From assembly GCF_030824435.1 (NCBI RefSeq), contig NZ_JAVBXS010000095.1, positions 1 through 64,000 on the forward strand: 64,000 nucleotides of DNA. Direction: 5' to 3'. Source of the DNA: Rheinheimera sp. (GTDB lineage Bacteria > Pseudomonadota > Gammaproteobacteria > Enterobacterales > Alteromonadaceae). Below, one piece after another: positions 53,833-62,381 of this stretch; position 1 is the first letter of the stretch, and each line of letters begins with the position of its first letter. The position numbers and the translations under genes are program-made. The notes beneath the pieces were generated by a model, which worked only from the letters and a program-made list of their open reading frames with translations, was not told the DNA's origin and searched no databases.

Positions 53833-54336
53833 TTAGCCTGCTGCAGACAACACTTTTGCCACTTTTTGCTGCAATTGCCAGACAGTTGTTGGTAACTGTG
53901 CCGCACAGTCAAAACTATCGAGGAAGTTTTTTAAATAAAGGCCCAGTTCGGTATCGCCCAGCATGCTTAAACGGCGCTGAAAAAACAGTGTGTCGGGATC
54001 GGCCTGGCTGCTGCATAACAGGAAAAAATCGCTGCTGCTGGCTTTCACCCTTAAGTCGGCTTGTTGTTTTTGTAAATCATCACAAGCGCTGACGCAAAGT
54101 TTGTGTTGGCGCAGCTGCAAACTAAACAAAAAAGCAAAATCTGTGACCTCTATCACCACTGTTTTGTCGGCTAAAAAATCCAGTTCGCCCTGTTGGCAAT
54201 GTGTCAGAAAAAGCCGGTTCAGCACCTGGCTTATCAGGCCAATCTGCAGCTGCAGCGGCAACCATTGATTCAGCTTTTGACCAAAGGCTGGCAAGGCTTT
54301 TATCACTTTGGGAGTAATCATTTTGAGTTGACACAT
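53833..54336 (-). CDS. ubiT: Anaerobic ubiquinone biosynthesis lipid-binding factor UbiT
   Basis: A 167-residue SCP2 sterol-carrier domain protein equivalent to E. coli YhbT/UbiT, which binds ubiquinone intermediates for oxygen-independent synthesis. The N-terminal helix (LPAFGQKLNQWLPLQLQIGL) is typical; the domain ends with DPDTLFFQRRLSMLGDTELGLYLKNFLDS, a UbiT hallmark. ATG at 54336 has GAGGT upstream; GTG three codons earlier is an alternative. It is divergent from ubiU-ubiV by 115 bp. Confidence 0.92.
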   Translation of the reverse strand: MCQLKMITPKVIKALPAFGQKLNQWLPLQLQIGLISQVLNRLFLTHCQQGELDFLADKTVVIEVTDFAFLFSLQLRQHKLCVSACDDLQKQQADLRVKASSSDFFLLCSSQADPDTLFFQRRLSMLGDTELGLYLKNFLDSFDCAAQLPTTVWQLQQKVAKVLSAAG

Positions 54337-54451
54337 TGGGAACACCTCTTTGATTCAACAATTTATACTGAGCTTCAGTGAAATCCTGATTTGTTGGTTA
54401 TGGTGACACAGCCAAAGTCAGGCGCCCATCAGGCAAAAGAGGTAGTGACAG

Positions 54452-55447
54452 ATGGAATTATTGTGCCCTGCCGGCAGTGTGGCGGCGCTTAAAGCAGCAG
54501 TGGAAAACGGTGCTGACGCTGTTTATGTTGGCTTAAAAAACGATACCAATGCCCGTAATTTTGCCGGCCTTAATCTTGATGATTTAAAGCTGGCCGAAGC
54601 TTGTGCTTATGTGCATAAAGCTGGCAAAAAACTGCATGTGGCTATTAACACTTTTGCTCACCCCAATAACTGGCAACGCTGGCAACAAGCGGTAGATCAG
54701 GCAGTTAGCGCGGGTGCAGACGCACTGATTATTGCCGATATGGCGGTGCTGGCTTATGCCGCTGAGCAGTACCCGCACATAGAGCGACATTTGTCGGTGC
54801 AGGCTTCGGCCACCAATATGGCTGCTATTGAATTTTACCGCAAGTTTGGCATCAGCCGCGTGGTGCTGCCAAGGGTGTTGTCCATTCAGCAAGTCAGAGC
54901 CATAGCCCGCAGCAGCGACATAGAACTTGAAGTTTTTGCTTTTGGCAGCCTCTGTATTATGGCCGAAGGTCGTTGTTATTTAAGCTCTTATTTAACCGGC
55001 CAATCCCCCAATACCGCAGGCGCCTGCTCTCCTGCAGCTTTTGTGCGCTGGCAGGAACATAAGGATGGCAGTCTGGAATCGCGTTTAAACGGTGTGTTGA
55101 TAGACAAATTTGCCCCGGGCGAAACCGCAGGTTATCCCACTTTATGTAAAGGCCGCTTTGATGTAGACGGTGAGCTTTACCATACACTGGAAGAGCCGAC
55201 CAGCCTGAATACATTAGCGCTGCTGCCGGAACTACACCGCGAAGGCATTCGTTCGTTAAAAATTGAAGGCCGTCAGCGCAGCCCGGCTTATGTGGCAAGC
55301 CTGACCCGGGTTTGGCGTCAGGCTATCGACACCCTGCTGAAAAACCCGGACGCCTTTAGCGTACAGGCGCATTGGGATCAGGTGCTGGCCTCACTTTCCG
55401 AAGGCAGCCAAACCACCCTTGGCGCTTATCATCGCAGCTGGAAATAA
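54452..55447 (+). CDS. ubiU: Oxygen-independent ubiquinone hydroxylation protein UbiU
   Basis: A 331-residue U32-peptidase-family protein, very close to E. coli YhbU: MELLCPAGSVAALKAAVENG, NARNFAGLNLDDLK, LSVQASATN, and FAFGSLCIMAEGRCYLSSYL. Cys in the latter, in NTAGACSPAAF and in YPTLCKGRF correspond to the [4Fe-4S] ligands. With UbiV it hydroxylates the ubiquinone ring using prephenate instead of O2. ATG follows GAGGT. Three bases separate it from ubiV. Confidence 0.95.
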   Translation: MELLCPAGSVAALKAAVENGADAVYVGLKNDTNARNFAGLNLDDLKLAEACAYVHKAGKKLHVAINTFAHPNNWQRWQQAVDQAVSAGADALIIADMAVLAYAAEQYPHIERHLSVQASATNMAAIEFYRKFGISRVVLPRVLSIQQVRAIARSSDIELEVFAFGSLCIMAEGRCYLSSYLTGQSPNTAGACSPAAFVRWQEHKDGSLESRLNGVLIDKFAPGETAGYPTLCKGRFDVDGELYHTLEEPTSLNTLALLPELHREGIRSLKIEGRQRSPAYVASLTRVWRQAIDTLLKNPDAFSVQAHWDQVLASLSEGSQTTLGAYHRSWK

Positions 55448-55450
55448 CTT

Positions 55451-56416
55451 ATGTCTCTTTTTACACACTCAGTAAACCAGGCCAGCCCGGCAACCTCAGC
55501 AAGCCCAGCTGCGCCACTAAAACTGGCCTTGGGGCCGGTGCAATATTATTGGCCCAAAGCGCAGATCCTGGATTTTTATCAGCAAGCGGCAAGTTCAAAA
55601 GCTCAGGTGGTGTATTTGGGCGAAACCGTCTGCAGCAAAAGGCGCGAACTGAAATTCAGCGATTATTTTGCCATTGCCCAGATGCTGCGCGAAGCCGGTA
55701 AAGAAGTGGTGTTATCGACCCTGACCATGCTGGAATCCCCTTCTGAGCTCAAAGAGCTGCGCCGTTATTGTGACAATGGCGATTTTTGGATTGAAGCCAA
55801 CGATGTGGGTGCTATTCAGATGGTGCAGGAGCAACAACTGCCTTTTGTGGCCGGTGCTGCCATTAGTGTTTATAACCACAAGGCGCTGCGCCAGTTAGTA
55901 CAGCTGGGCATGAAACGTTGGGTCATGCCGGTGGAGCTGTCGCGCGACTGGTTACTGGATATTTTGCAGCAACCGTTAATTGCCGACGTGCGCGACTGTT
56001 TTGAAGTGGAAGTATTTGGCTTTGGCCATTTGCCACTGGCCTGGTCGGGCCGTTGTTTTACCGCCCGCTCGGAAAACCGCGCTAAAGATCAGTGTGAACT
56101 TTGTTGCCTCAATTACCCCAAAGGCCGCATTGCCAAATCGCAGGAAGGCGAAGCGGTGTTTTTACTCAACGGCATTCAAACCCAGTCGGGCGAAAGGTAT
56201 AACCTGCTCAACGATTTGCCTTCAATGCAAGGGCTGGTGGATGTGGTACGGTTAAGCCCTGAGCCTGAACACAGTTTTGAATGGCTTGATAAATTTCAGC
56301 AAGTACTTGAAAGCACTGCAACTTCCCGTCAACCTTTACCGGCAAACGACTGCAACGGTTATTGGCATCAGTTGGCTGGTTTACAGCAGGCTCGTTTACA
56401 GCAGACTGACGAATAA
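55451..56416 (+). CDS. ubiV: Oxygen-independent ubiquinone hydroxylation protein UbiV
   Basis: A 321-residue partner of UbiU (E. coli YhbV). After about 25 Ala/Ser/Pro-rich residues the core begins LALGPVQYYWPKAQILDFYQ. Cluster ligands are in YLGETVCSKRRELKF, SGRCFTARSENRAKDQCELC and the following Cys. AGAAISVYNHKALRQL and MPVELSRDWL are typical. It is translated 3 bp after ubiU; mog follows after 12 bp on the same strand. Confidence 0.94.
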   Translation: MSLFTHSVNQASPATSASPAAPLKLALGPVQYYWPKAQILDFYQQAASSKAQVVYLGETVCSKRRELKFSDYFAIAQMLREAGKEVVLSTLTMLESPSELKELRRYCDNGDFWIEANDVGAIQMVQEQQLPFVAGAAISVYNHKALRQLVQLGMKRWVMPVELSRDWLLDILQQPLIADVRDCFEVEVFGFGHLPLAWSGRCFTARSENRAKDQCELCCLNYPKGRIAKSQEGEAVFLLNGIQTQSGERYNLLNDLPSMQGLVDVVRLSPEPEHSFEWLDKFQQVLESTATSRQPLPANDCNGYWHQLAGLQQARLQQTDE

Positions 56417-56428
56417 AAGGATACAAAG

Positions 56429-56962
56429 ATGCAAACAGCCAAAATTGGCATTCTGACCGTCAGCGACCGCGCTTTTGCCGGTATTTATGACGATATTTCC
56501 GGCAAAGCCATTATCGACACTTTAAATCAGTATTTATTAAGCCCATGGCAGGCCGAATACAAAGTGATCCCAGACGAACAGCCGCTGATTGAACAAACTT
56601 TATGTCAGCTGGTAGATGAGCTGGGCTGTTGCCTGGTGGTGACAACCGGCGGCACGGGCCCTGCCAAAAGGGATGTTACCCCGGAAGCCACAGAAGCGGT
56701 ATGCGACAGAATGATGCCGGGTTTTGGTGAGCTGATGCGCGCTGAATCACTAAAATATGTGCCGACCGCTATTTTGTCACGCCAAACCGCCGGCCTTCGT
56801 GGCAGCAGTTTAATTATTAATTTACCAGGCAAACCCAGTGCTATCCGCCAATGCCTGGACGCAGTATTTCCGGCCGTGCCTTATTGTATCGATTTGATGG
56901 AAGGGCCTTATCTGGAATGTAACGACGAGGTGATCAAGATATTCAGGCCGAAAAAAGGCTAA
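56429..56962 (+). CDS. mog: Molybdopterin adenylyltransferase Mog
   Basis: A 177-residue protein that adenylylates molybdopterin before Mo insertion by MoeA. Motifs: IGILTVSDRAFAGIYDDISG, TTGGTGPAKRDVTPEATEAV, MPGFGELMRAESL and LIINLPGKPSAIRQCLDAVFPAVPYCIDL, all Mog rather than MoaB. AGGA precedes the ATG. It is placed in the ubiUV transcription unit, away from the main moa operon. Confidence 0.95.
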   Translation: MQTAKIGILTVSDRAFAGIYDDISGKAIIDTLNQYLLSPWQAEYKVIPDEQPLIEQTLCQLVDELGCCLVVTTGGTGPAKRDVTPEATEAVCDRMMPGFGELMRAESLKYVPTAILSRQTAGLRGSSLIINLPGKPSAIRQCLDAVFPAVPYCIDLMEGPYLECNDEVIKIFRPKKG

Positions 56963-57251
56963 GGGTTTTGTGCTGCTCCCTTGTGTGACAAACTATCTGG
57001 CCGGATTGTCACTCCCGCTGTTGGTTTTATGTCGACACTATCAATAGTGAGCGCGGGAGGCGCGAACGGGCGAACGGCGTAGTTGCCGCTGGTGGTTTAA
57101 GTTAAATCGATGCTGCCACTCCGGCGCTAAAACACTGCAACCACTTCCTCCCAACATACTGAATCAAAAAAGAATATTCACTTTTATCTACTTTGCTAAA
57201 AAACAACACCGACCTAAACAACCTTATTTTGCCGACAAGGCAAAAGCCCCA
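56963..57251. other. Intergenic region between convergent mog and kinase gene
   Basis: 289 bases with no credible ORF. Two GC-rich blocks (57048-57092) have weak dyads but no terminator with a T tract. Nothing else is supported. Confidence 0.4.
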
Positions 57252-59042
57252 CTACCCCTTCTTGATTAAAAACAACCAAATCACCAGCAATAAAGTGGCA
57301 AACCAGAAGCCGGACATCAGTTGCCAGAATAACAGCCGGTTGGTTTTGTGTTTGGCTACTACTTGTTGTTGTAAAAACAGAGGGTTGGGGTTTTGTAAGT
57401 CTTTCATCAGCAAGCTGACTGAACTGTAGCGCTGGCTTAAATCCAGGCTGACGCCTAGTTCCAGTGCGCGGTCGAACCAGGGTGGAATGACGGGGTTGTG
57501 CTGATCACTGTGCTGATACCGCAGTTTTTGGTAGTCACGCATACTTTGGCAATCTTCTACTTTGGGGCCGTACGGCAGCTGGCCGGTAAACAGCTCGTAG
57601 CAAATGGTAGCCAGCGCATACACATCACCCTGCACGCCGGAGTTATGGCCCAGCAAATAATGCGGGTCTGAATAACTGGCGGTGCCAAGGGCAATATCTT
57701 GTGGTAGCGGCGAAAATATTTCGGCAAGGCCGGCCACATACACAGAGCCAAAATCGACCAGCACTAAGCTGCCGTCGGAGCGGCGCATAATATTGCCGGG
57801 TTTTAAATCCTGATGCACAGCACCCAGCTTGTGAAAGGCCTGCAAGCCATCCGCTATCTGCTTTACCAGCGCTATGGCTTTGGCCGGTTTCAGTGGTTTA
57901 TCAGCGCGGGCAAACCACTGCTCCAGGGTTTCACCTTCCACATAAGCCAATAAATAATATAAAAAAGTGCGGGGGCGCTGCTGACGGTGCACCTGCACCA
58001 CATTGGGGTGGGCAATACGAAGCCCTATCCATTCTTCGCGGATAAAACGCTCGATATAAGCATGATCGTCGGCAAAATTTACCGACGGTGTTTTTAACAC
58101 CCATTGTTTGTCAGTGGCTAAATCCCGCACCAGATATAAATGGCTGCGGCTGCTGGCAAAAATCTCTTTTTCTACCTGATAACCATCCACTTTCATGCCG
58201 GGCACCAACACAGGTAAAAACGGTAAGCGGGTCAGCCTTTCGCTGTAGTCATCCAGGGTTTCAGCGCTTAAGCCCTGCACTTCTACAATCACAACGCTGA
58301 TATTGTCATCACTGCCGTTTTCAAGCGCCAGCTGGCATAACCGCTCAGCCAGCTGGGTTAAATCTTGCTGCGTGCTTACATCCTTTGTGCTCAGCTCAGG
58401 TTGTAACAGCGCTGAAAGTTTATGGTCGTCAATAAAATCCGACAGGCCGTCACTGCAAAGTAAAAACCTGTCGTCTTGCTCAAGTGCCACAGTGCCGGCT
58501 TGCCATTGCACCTGCTCGTCCATGCCAAGGGCACGACCTAAAAACTGGCGGTTTTCACTGAGTTTAGTGGTGTGGTCCTGCGTCAGCTGAGTAATACCCC
58601 CCTGACGCCACAGGTAAATACGGCTGTCGCCAATATGAAAAAAATAAGCAGTATGAGATTTAATGATCAGGCTGCTAAAGGTGCATAAAAGGCCTTTTTC
58701 ATCCGAAACATAAGCATGGCTTTGTTGATAAAGTGCGGTGTTAATACTGGCCAGCAACTGACTGGCGCTATGGTTTACCGACCAGCTATCGGGGGTATTT
58801 ATGTATTCCTGGGCAAAATGTTGCACCGCATATTCGCTGGCTTGTTGCCCTGCTTCGGCCGAACTGACCCCATCCGCCAGACAAAAACAGCCGCCTTTAT
58901 AAGTTAATAAATGGGCATCTTCTGGCAGTTGCCAGCCAATGGCATCTTCATTTTTTGCTTTTTGGCCAGCCAGAGTGCAACCGCCCACCGCCAGTTTTAG
59001 TTGTAATAAAGACGCTGCTTCATTGCCTTGCGCTGGCACCAT
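57252..59042 (-). CDS. Bifunctional PP2C phosphatase / Ser-Thr protein kinase, membrane-anchored
   Basis: A 596-residue fusion. Residues about 15-255 are a PP2C-type phosphatase with metal motifs KNEDAIGW, CLADGVSSAEAG, HIGDSR, CSDGLSD and GSDDNISVV. Residues about 285-545 are a Hanks-type kinase: VLKTP lysine, HQDLKPGN catalytic loop (HQD in place of HRD), VDFGS, GTASYSDPHYLLG, and GDVYALATICYELFTGQLPYG. The glycine loop is degenerate (EIFASSRSHLYLV). A C-terminal membrane helix (about 573-592) anchors it. AAGGGG precedes the ATG. It lies 117 bp downstream of a narK-type gene. Similar fusions neighbour nitrate transporters in other gammaproteobacteria, as far as I recall; the substrate is unknown. 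Confidence 0.92.
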   Translation of the reverse strand: MVPAQGNEAASLLQLKLAVGGCTLAGQKAKNEDAIGWQLPEDAHLLTYKGGCFCLADGVSSAEAGQQASEYAVQHFAQEYINTPDSWSVNHSASQLLASINTALYQQSHAYVSDEKGLLCTFSSLIIKSHTAYFFHIGDSRIYLWRQGGITQLTQDHTTKLSENRQFLGRALGMDEQVQWQAGTVALEQDDRFLLCSDGLSDFIDDHKLSALLQPELSTKDVSTQQDLTQLAERLCQLALENGSDDNISVVIVEVQGLSAETLDDYSERLTRLPFLPVLVPGMKVDGYQVEKEIFASSRSHLYLVRDLATDKQWVLKTPSVNFADDHAYIERFIREEWIGLRIAHPNVVQVHRQQRPRTFLYYLLAYVEGETLEQWFARADKPLKPAKAIALVKQIADGLQAFHKLGAVHQDLKPGNIMRRSDGSLVLVDFGSVYVAGLAEIFSPLPQDIALGTASYSDPHYLLGHNSGVQGDVYALATICYELFTGQLPYGPKVEDCQSMRDYQKLRYQHSDQHNPVIPPWFDRALELGVSLDLSQRYSSVSLLMKDLQNPNPLFLQQQVVAKHKTNRLLFWQLMSGFWFATLLLVIWLFLIKKG

Positions 59043-59107
59043 CTTTGCCCCTTGCCAGCCGGATAAATAACCCAGGACTGTTTAATTTAAAGCTCACTAC
59101 AGATAAC

Positions 59108-59137
59108 AAAACTGGCTGTTGTCACACAGCCAGTTTT
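59108..59137 (-). terminator. Hairpin terminator after narK-type gene
   Basis: A 12-bp perfect stem AAAACTGGCTGT / ACAGCCAGTTTT between the transporter and the kinase gene. It may limit read-through into the kinase. Confidence 0.7.
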
Positions 59138-59159
59138 ACCGGTTTTTTTAACAATCAGC

Positions 59160-60656
59160 TTAACTTACATGAATATGGTGTACGTTGCCGTCTTCATCCA
59201 CTTCAGTAATGTGGCCTTTAGGGTCATCCAGGAACATCACAGCCACCAGACCAATCAGCGCTGTTGCACCTATGACAAAAAAGAAGGTTTGATAGTCGAC
59301 ATAACTAAATACCGTTAAATACACCACGGCACCCACGTTGCCATAAGCACCGGCCATACCGGCTATCTGGCCTGTCATCCGGCGTTTAATTAACGGCACT
59401 ATGGCAAATACCGCGCCTTCACCACCCTGCACAAAAAAGCTACAGGCCATGCTGACAAATACCGCCAGCGGCAACCACCAGCTGCTGTCCATTAAACCCA
59501 TCATAAAATAACCGGCCGACAAACCGGCAATTAACAGCACCATACTTTTGCGACGGCCAAATTTATCTGAGAACCATCCACCCATAGGTCTGGACACCAG
59601 GTTCATAAAAGCAAAACTCGATGCCAATAAACCTGCGGTAACAGGGTTTAAACCGGAAAAAGTCTCGAGGAAAAACAGCGGCAACATGGACACTACCGCC
59701 AGCTCAGAGCCAAAAGTAGTGAAATAAGCAACGTCCAGAATAGCCACTTGTTTAAACGAATATTTTTCATGCTCTGGCACACCTTTACGCAAATGTTCGG
59801 CATTCACCCGCCATACCTGATGGGTCTGAATGATAAACAGCAGCACCAAACTGGCCTGAATTAAATACATATATTGTTCGGAGAATAAATTCACCCCGGC
59901 AGGTGACATTTTCCAGGCCAACATAGCAAGTGCCAGATGCATCGGAATATTCATCAGGATCAAAAGCCACAAATCGCCCCAGCTGGTGACTTCCATAGCG
60001 CCACTTTTTTTCGGTTTAAAATACACCGAACCTTTAGGCGTATTACGCGCCTGATGGTAAAACAGCAACGCATACACAGCGCTGAACACACCAACGCTAA
60101 TCAGTGAATAACGCCAGCCATCAGCACCACCATACATCAGCGCGATGGTGGGCAAGGTCATGGCAGCTGCTGCCGAACCAAAGTTACCCCAGCCACCATA
60201 AATACCTTCGGCAGTGCCCACCTGATGGCTTGGAAACCACTCGCCCACCAGCCGGATGCCAATCACAAAACCTGCACCAACAAAACCCAGCAAAAAGCGG
60301 AATAACGCCAGAGTTTCAAAACTTTCGGCCAGCGCAAAACCTATACAAAAAAACGACGAAATCAGCAGTAACAGGCTGTACATAATGCGCGGGCCAAACT
60401 TGTCGACCAGAATACCCACCACAATACGGGCCGGTATGGTCAGCGCCACGTTCAGAATTAATAAGGCTTTGACCTGCGCATCCGTCAGGCTCAGCGCCTG
60501 TTTAATTTCGGTGAGTAACGGCGCGTGGTTAAACCACATCACAAAAGTCAGAAAAAATGCAAACCAGGTTAAATGCAGCGTTTTTATTTTTGCATCACCA
60601 AAATTCAGCAAATTGACCTTTCCGGCATCAAGGACGGAAGAGGACAGCTTGGACAT
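59160..60656 (-). CDS. NarK/NasA-family nitrate/nitrite transporter
   Basis: A 498-residue major facilitator. Nitrate signature 1 [16 protein letters not shown] and signature 2 [17 protein letters not shown] mark the NNP family. Substrate Arg positions are in TIPARIVVG and LVSRPMGGW. The N-terminal segment and the long TM6-TM7 loop resemble the NasA/NrtP-like subgroup more than E. coli NarK. The C-terminal tail is acidic, then HHIHVS. ATG at 60656 follows GGAGG; the 24 upstream codons are not conserved. Divergent from another NarK-type gene, with a PP2C-kinase downstream. Uptake for assimilation or respiration cannot be told apart. Confidence 0.9.
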   Translation of the reverse strand: MSKLSSSVLDAGKVNLLNFGDAKIKTLHLTWFAFFLTFVMWFNHAPLLTEIKQALSLTDAQVKALLILNVALTIPARIVVGILVDKFGPRIMYSLLLLISSFFCIGFALAESFETLALFRFLLGFVGAGFVIGIRLVGEWFPSHQVGTAEGIYGGWGNFGSAAAAMTLPTIALMYGGADGWRYSLISVGVFSAVYALLFYHQARNTPKGSVYFKPKKSGAMEVTSWGDLWLLILMNIPMHLALAMLAWKMSPAGVNLFSEQYMYLIQASLVLLFIIQTHQVWRVNAEHLRKGVPEHEKYSFKQVAILDVAYFTTFGSELAVVSMLPLFFLETFSGLNPVTAGLLASSFAFMNLVSRPMGGWFSDKFGRRKSMVLLIAGLSAGYFMMGLMDSSWWLPLAVFVSMACSFFVQGGEGAVFAIVPLIKRRMTGQIAGMAGAYGNVGAVVYLTVFSYVDYQTFFFVIGATALIGLVAVMFLDDPKGHITEVDEDGNVHHIHVS

Positions 60657-60699
60657 ATAAACCTCCAGTGGAACACCCAGTAACAATAAAACTGGCTGA

Positions 60700-60741
60700 A
60701 GCATAGAGAGTCTGTGGCTTAAAAACATTGACTTTAATCAA
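60700..60741 (-). promoter_or_regulatory. FNR-like box and -10 of the NasA-type transporter gene
   Basis: TTGACTTTAATCAA (60728-60741) matches the FNR consensus at 9 of 10 bases. On the minus strand a -10 TATGCT (60700-60705) has its centre 32 bp away, near the class II FNR geometry. Confidence 0.58.
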
Positions 60742-60834
60742 GCAAAATAAGCAATAAACCTTTGTTTTAATAAGGAATATCACTTTGTGGGTAGCGCTTA
60801 AAGCAAGCTTAAAAGCTGCCACACCAGCAACAAC

Positions 60835-60850
60835 TACCCATAAAGAGGTA
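60835..60850 (+). promoter_or_regulatory. Perfect NarL 7-2-7 site between two nitrate transporter genes
   Basis: TACCCATAAAGAGGTA matches TACYYMT-N2-AKRRGTA at all 14 positions. A further single half, GTGGGTA, lies at 60787-60793. The site is in the 339-bp divergent region and could act on either transporter gene. Confidence 0.75.
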
Positions 60851-60995
60851 AGGCTGCAGCACAAGATGGCGACCGCAAAACGAAAGGGATACTCCTGATG
60901 AAAAACCACAACAGCAGCGGCTGGGTTTATCATCAGCTAGCTACAAAACACCAAAGGCAAAACCCGCTATGCCAGACGCTATTGATGGGAGTGAA

Positions 60996-62381
60996 ATGTT
61001 GCTGACGCCTTTACCTCAGGCCCGCCGGGCACTTATTTGTGCCATTGTCACCTTTGCCTGGTGTTTTGCCATCTGGTGTTTATATGCCGCTATTGGGCTG
61101 GAGCTTGCGGAAAAACTGCACTTAAGCGCCACAGATTATGGTTTGTTGTTGTCAGCTCCTGTGCTGACCGGCGCTTTATTAAGGTTTCCGGCAGGTATCC
61201 TGGCGGAAAGAATCAGCCCCCGCACTTTATGGTTGTGGCTGATGTTGCTGCTTATTCCCGCTTTATTGTTATTGCCTTATGCGCAAAGTCTGCTGAGTCT
61301 GGTATTGCTGGGTTTATGGCTTGGTCTGGCCGGTGTGGCTTTTACGCTGGGTATTGCTTATGTGTCGGCGTTTTATCCGCCAGCGCAACAAGGCACCATT
61401 ATGGGGCTTTTTGGCGTTGGTAATGCCGGCGCCGCCTTAAGTTTATTGTTGGTGCCCCTTTTAACCAATATGGCCTTGCCTTTTGGTTTAGGCGCCAGTT
61501 ATGCGTTGCTGACCTTTTTGGTGTTGATTGTTTTTTATTTGTTTGCGCCTTTGCTGCCCGGCAATAAGCCAATCAATCCGGTTGCTGCCAGCAGCAACAC
61601 ACAAAACACCAAGCTAAGTGGTGTTTGGCAACGCAGTTTTTGGCAACGTAGTTTGGTGTTGTTAAAAGATGCCAGGCTGTGGCGTTTTTCGCTTTATTAT
61701 TATTTTGTCTTTGGCAGTTTTCTGGCGCTGCTGCTGTGGTTGCCCCGATATTACATGCAGGCTTATCGGCTGAGTGCCGCTGACGCCATGGCTTTTACCT
61801 TGTTTTTTGTCGCCACCTCCAGCATGGTGCGTGCCCTGGGCGGCTGGCTGGCCGACCGTTATGGTGGCCGGGCTGTGAACTGGAGTGTGTTTTGGATCTG
61901 TCTGATTTGTTTATTTATTTTAAGTTACCCGCCCACCAGTCTGGTGATCCACGGTATTGAAAAAGAAGTGGTGCTGGAAATTAATATTAACCTCTGGCTT
62001 TTTACCTTATTGATTTTTGTGATTGGTATTGCGCAGGGCCTGGGCCGCGCCAGTGTGTTTCGCACCATTTACGATTATTACCCGGACGAACTCAGCGCTG
62101 CCGGTGGTATGGTGGCCGCTATCGGGGCGTTGGGTGGTTGTACTTTGCCGTTGTTGTTTGGTTTATCACAAGACTTATTGGGTATTCATACCGCCTGTTT
62201 TATGTTGCTATACGGCGTGTTGGCTTTTTGTATGATTTTGATGTTTTTTGCCAACCAGCGTGAGTTATATCAACGGGAGCTGGCCGCTGCACGGGCACAT
62301 AATTTTTTATTAACGGATGACGAAACTGCAGAGCAACATCAGCAGCCATTTAAGACGGGAACACATAATGCAAATCACTGA
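60996..62381 (+). CDS. NarK1-type nitrate transporter
   Basis: A 461-residue NNP-family facilitator with 12 membrane segments: ICAIVTFAWCFAIWCLYAAIG (TM1), LLSAPVLTGALLRFPAGILAER with the substrate Arg, signature 1 in MGLFGVGNAGAALSLL, second Arg in SSMVRALGGWLADRYGG, and signature 2 in GMVAAIGALGGCTLPLLFG. It resembles NarK1-type proton/nitrate symporters. ATG at 60996 has GGGAG, although at short spacing; an ATG nine codons upstream lacks one. The 3' end overlaps nnrS by 14 bases, so the two are co-translated. Confidence 0.88.
   Translation: MLLTPLPQARRALICAIVTFAWCFAIWCLYAAIGLELAEKLHLSATDYGLLLSAPVLTGALLRFPAGILAERISPRTLWLWLMLLLIPALLLLPYAQSLLSLVLLGLWLGLAGVAFTLGIAYVSAFYPPAQQGTIMGLFGVGNAGAALSLLLVPLLTNMALPFGLGASYALLTFLVLIVFYLFAPLLPGNKPINPVAASSNTQNTKLSGVWQRSFWQRSLVLLKDARLWRFSLYYYFVFGSFLALLLWLPRYYMQAYRLSAADAMAFTLFFVATSSMVRALGGWLADRYGGRAVNWSVFWICLICLFILSYPPTSLVIHGIEKEVVLEININLWLFTLLIFVIGIAQGLGRASVFRTIYDYYPDELSAAGGMVAAIGALGGCTLPLLFGLSQDLLGIHTACFMLLYGVLAFCMILMFFANQRELYQRELAAARAHNFLLTDDETAEQHQQPFKTGTHNANH

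Noticed and set aside
54346-54360. TTGATTCAA-type FNR box between ubiT and ubiU
   Set aside because: Spacing and second half do not fit TTGAT-N4-ATCAA.
54438-54444. NarL heptamer AGAGGTA before ubiU
   Set aside because: It coincides with the ribosome binding site of ubiU and has no partner heptamer at 2-bp spacing.
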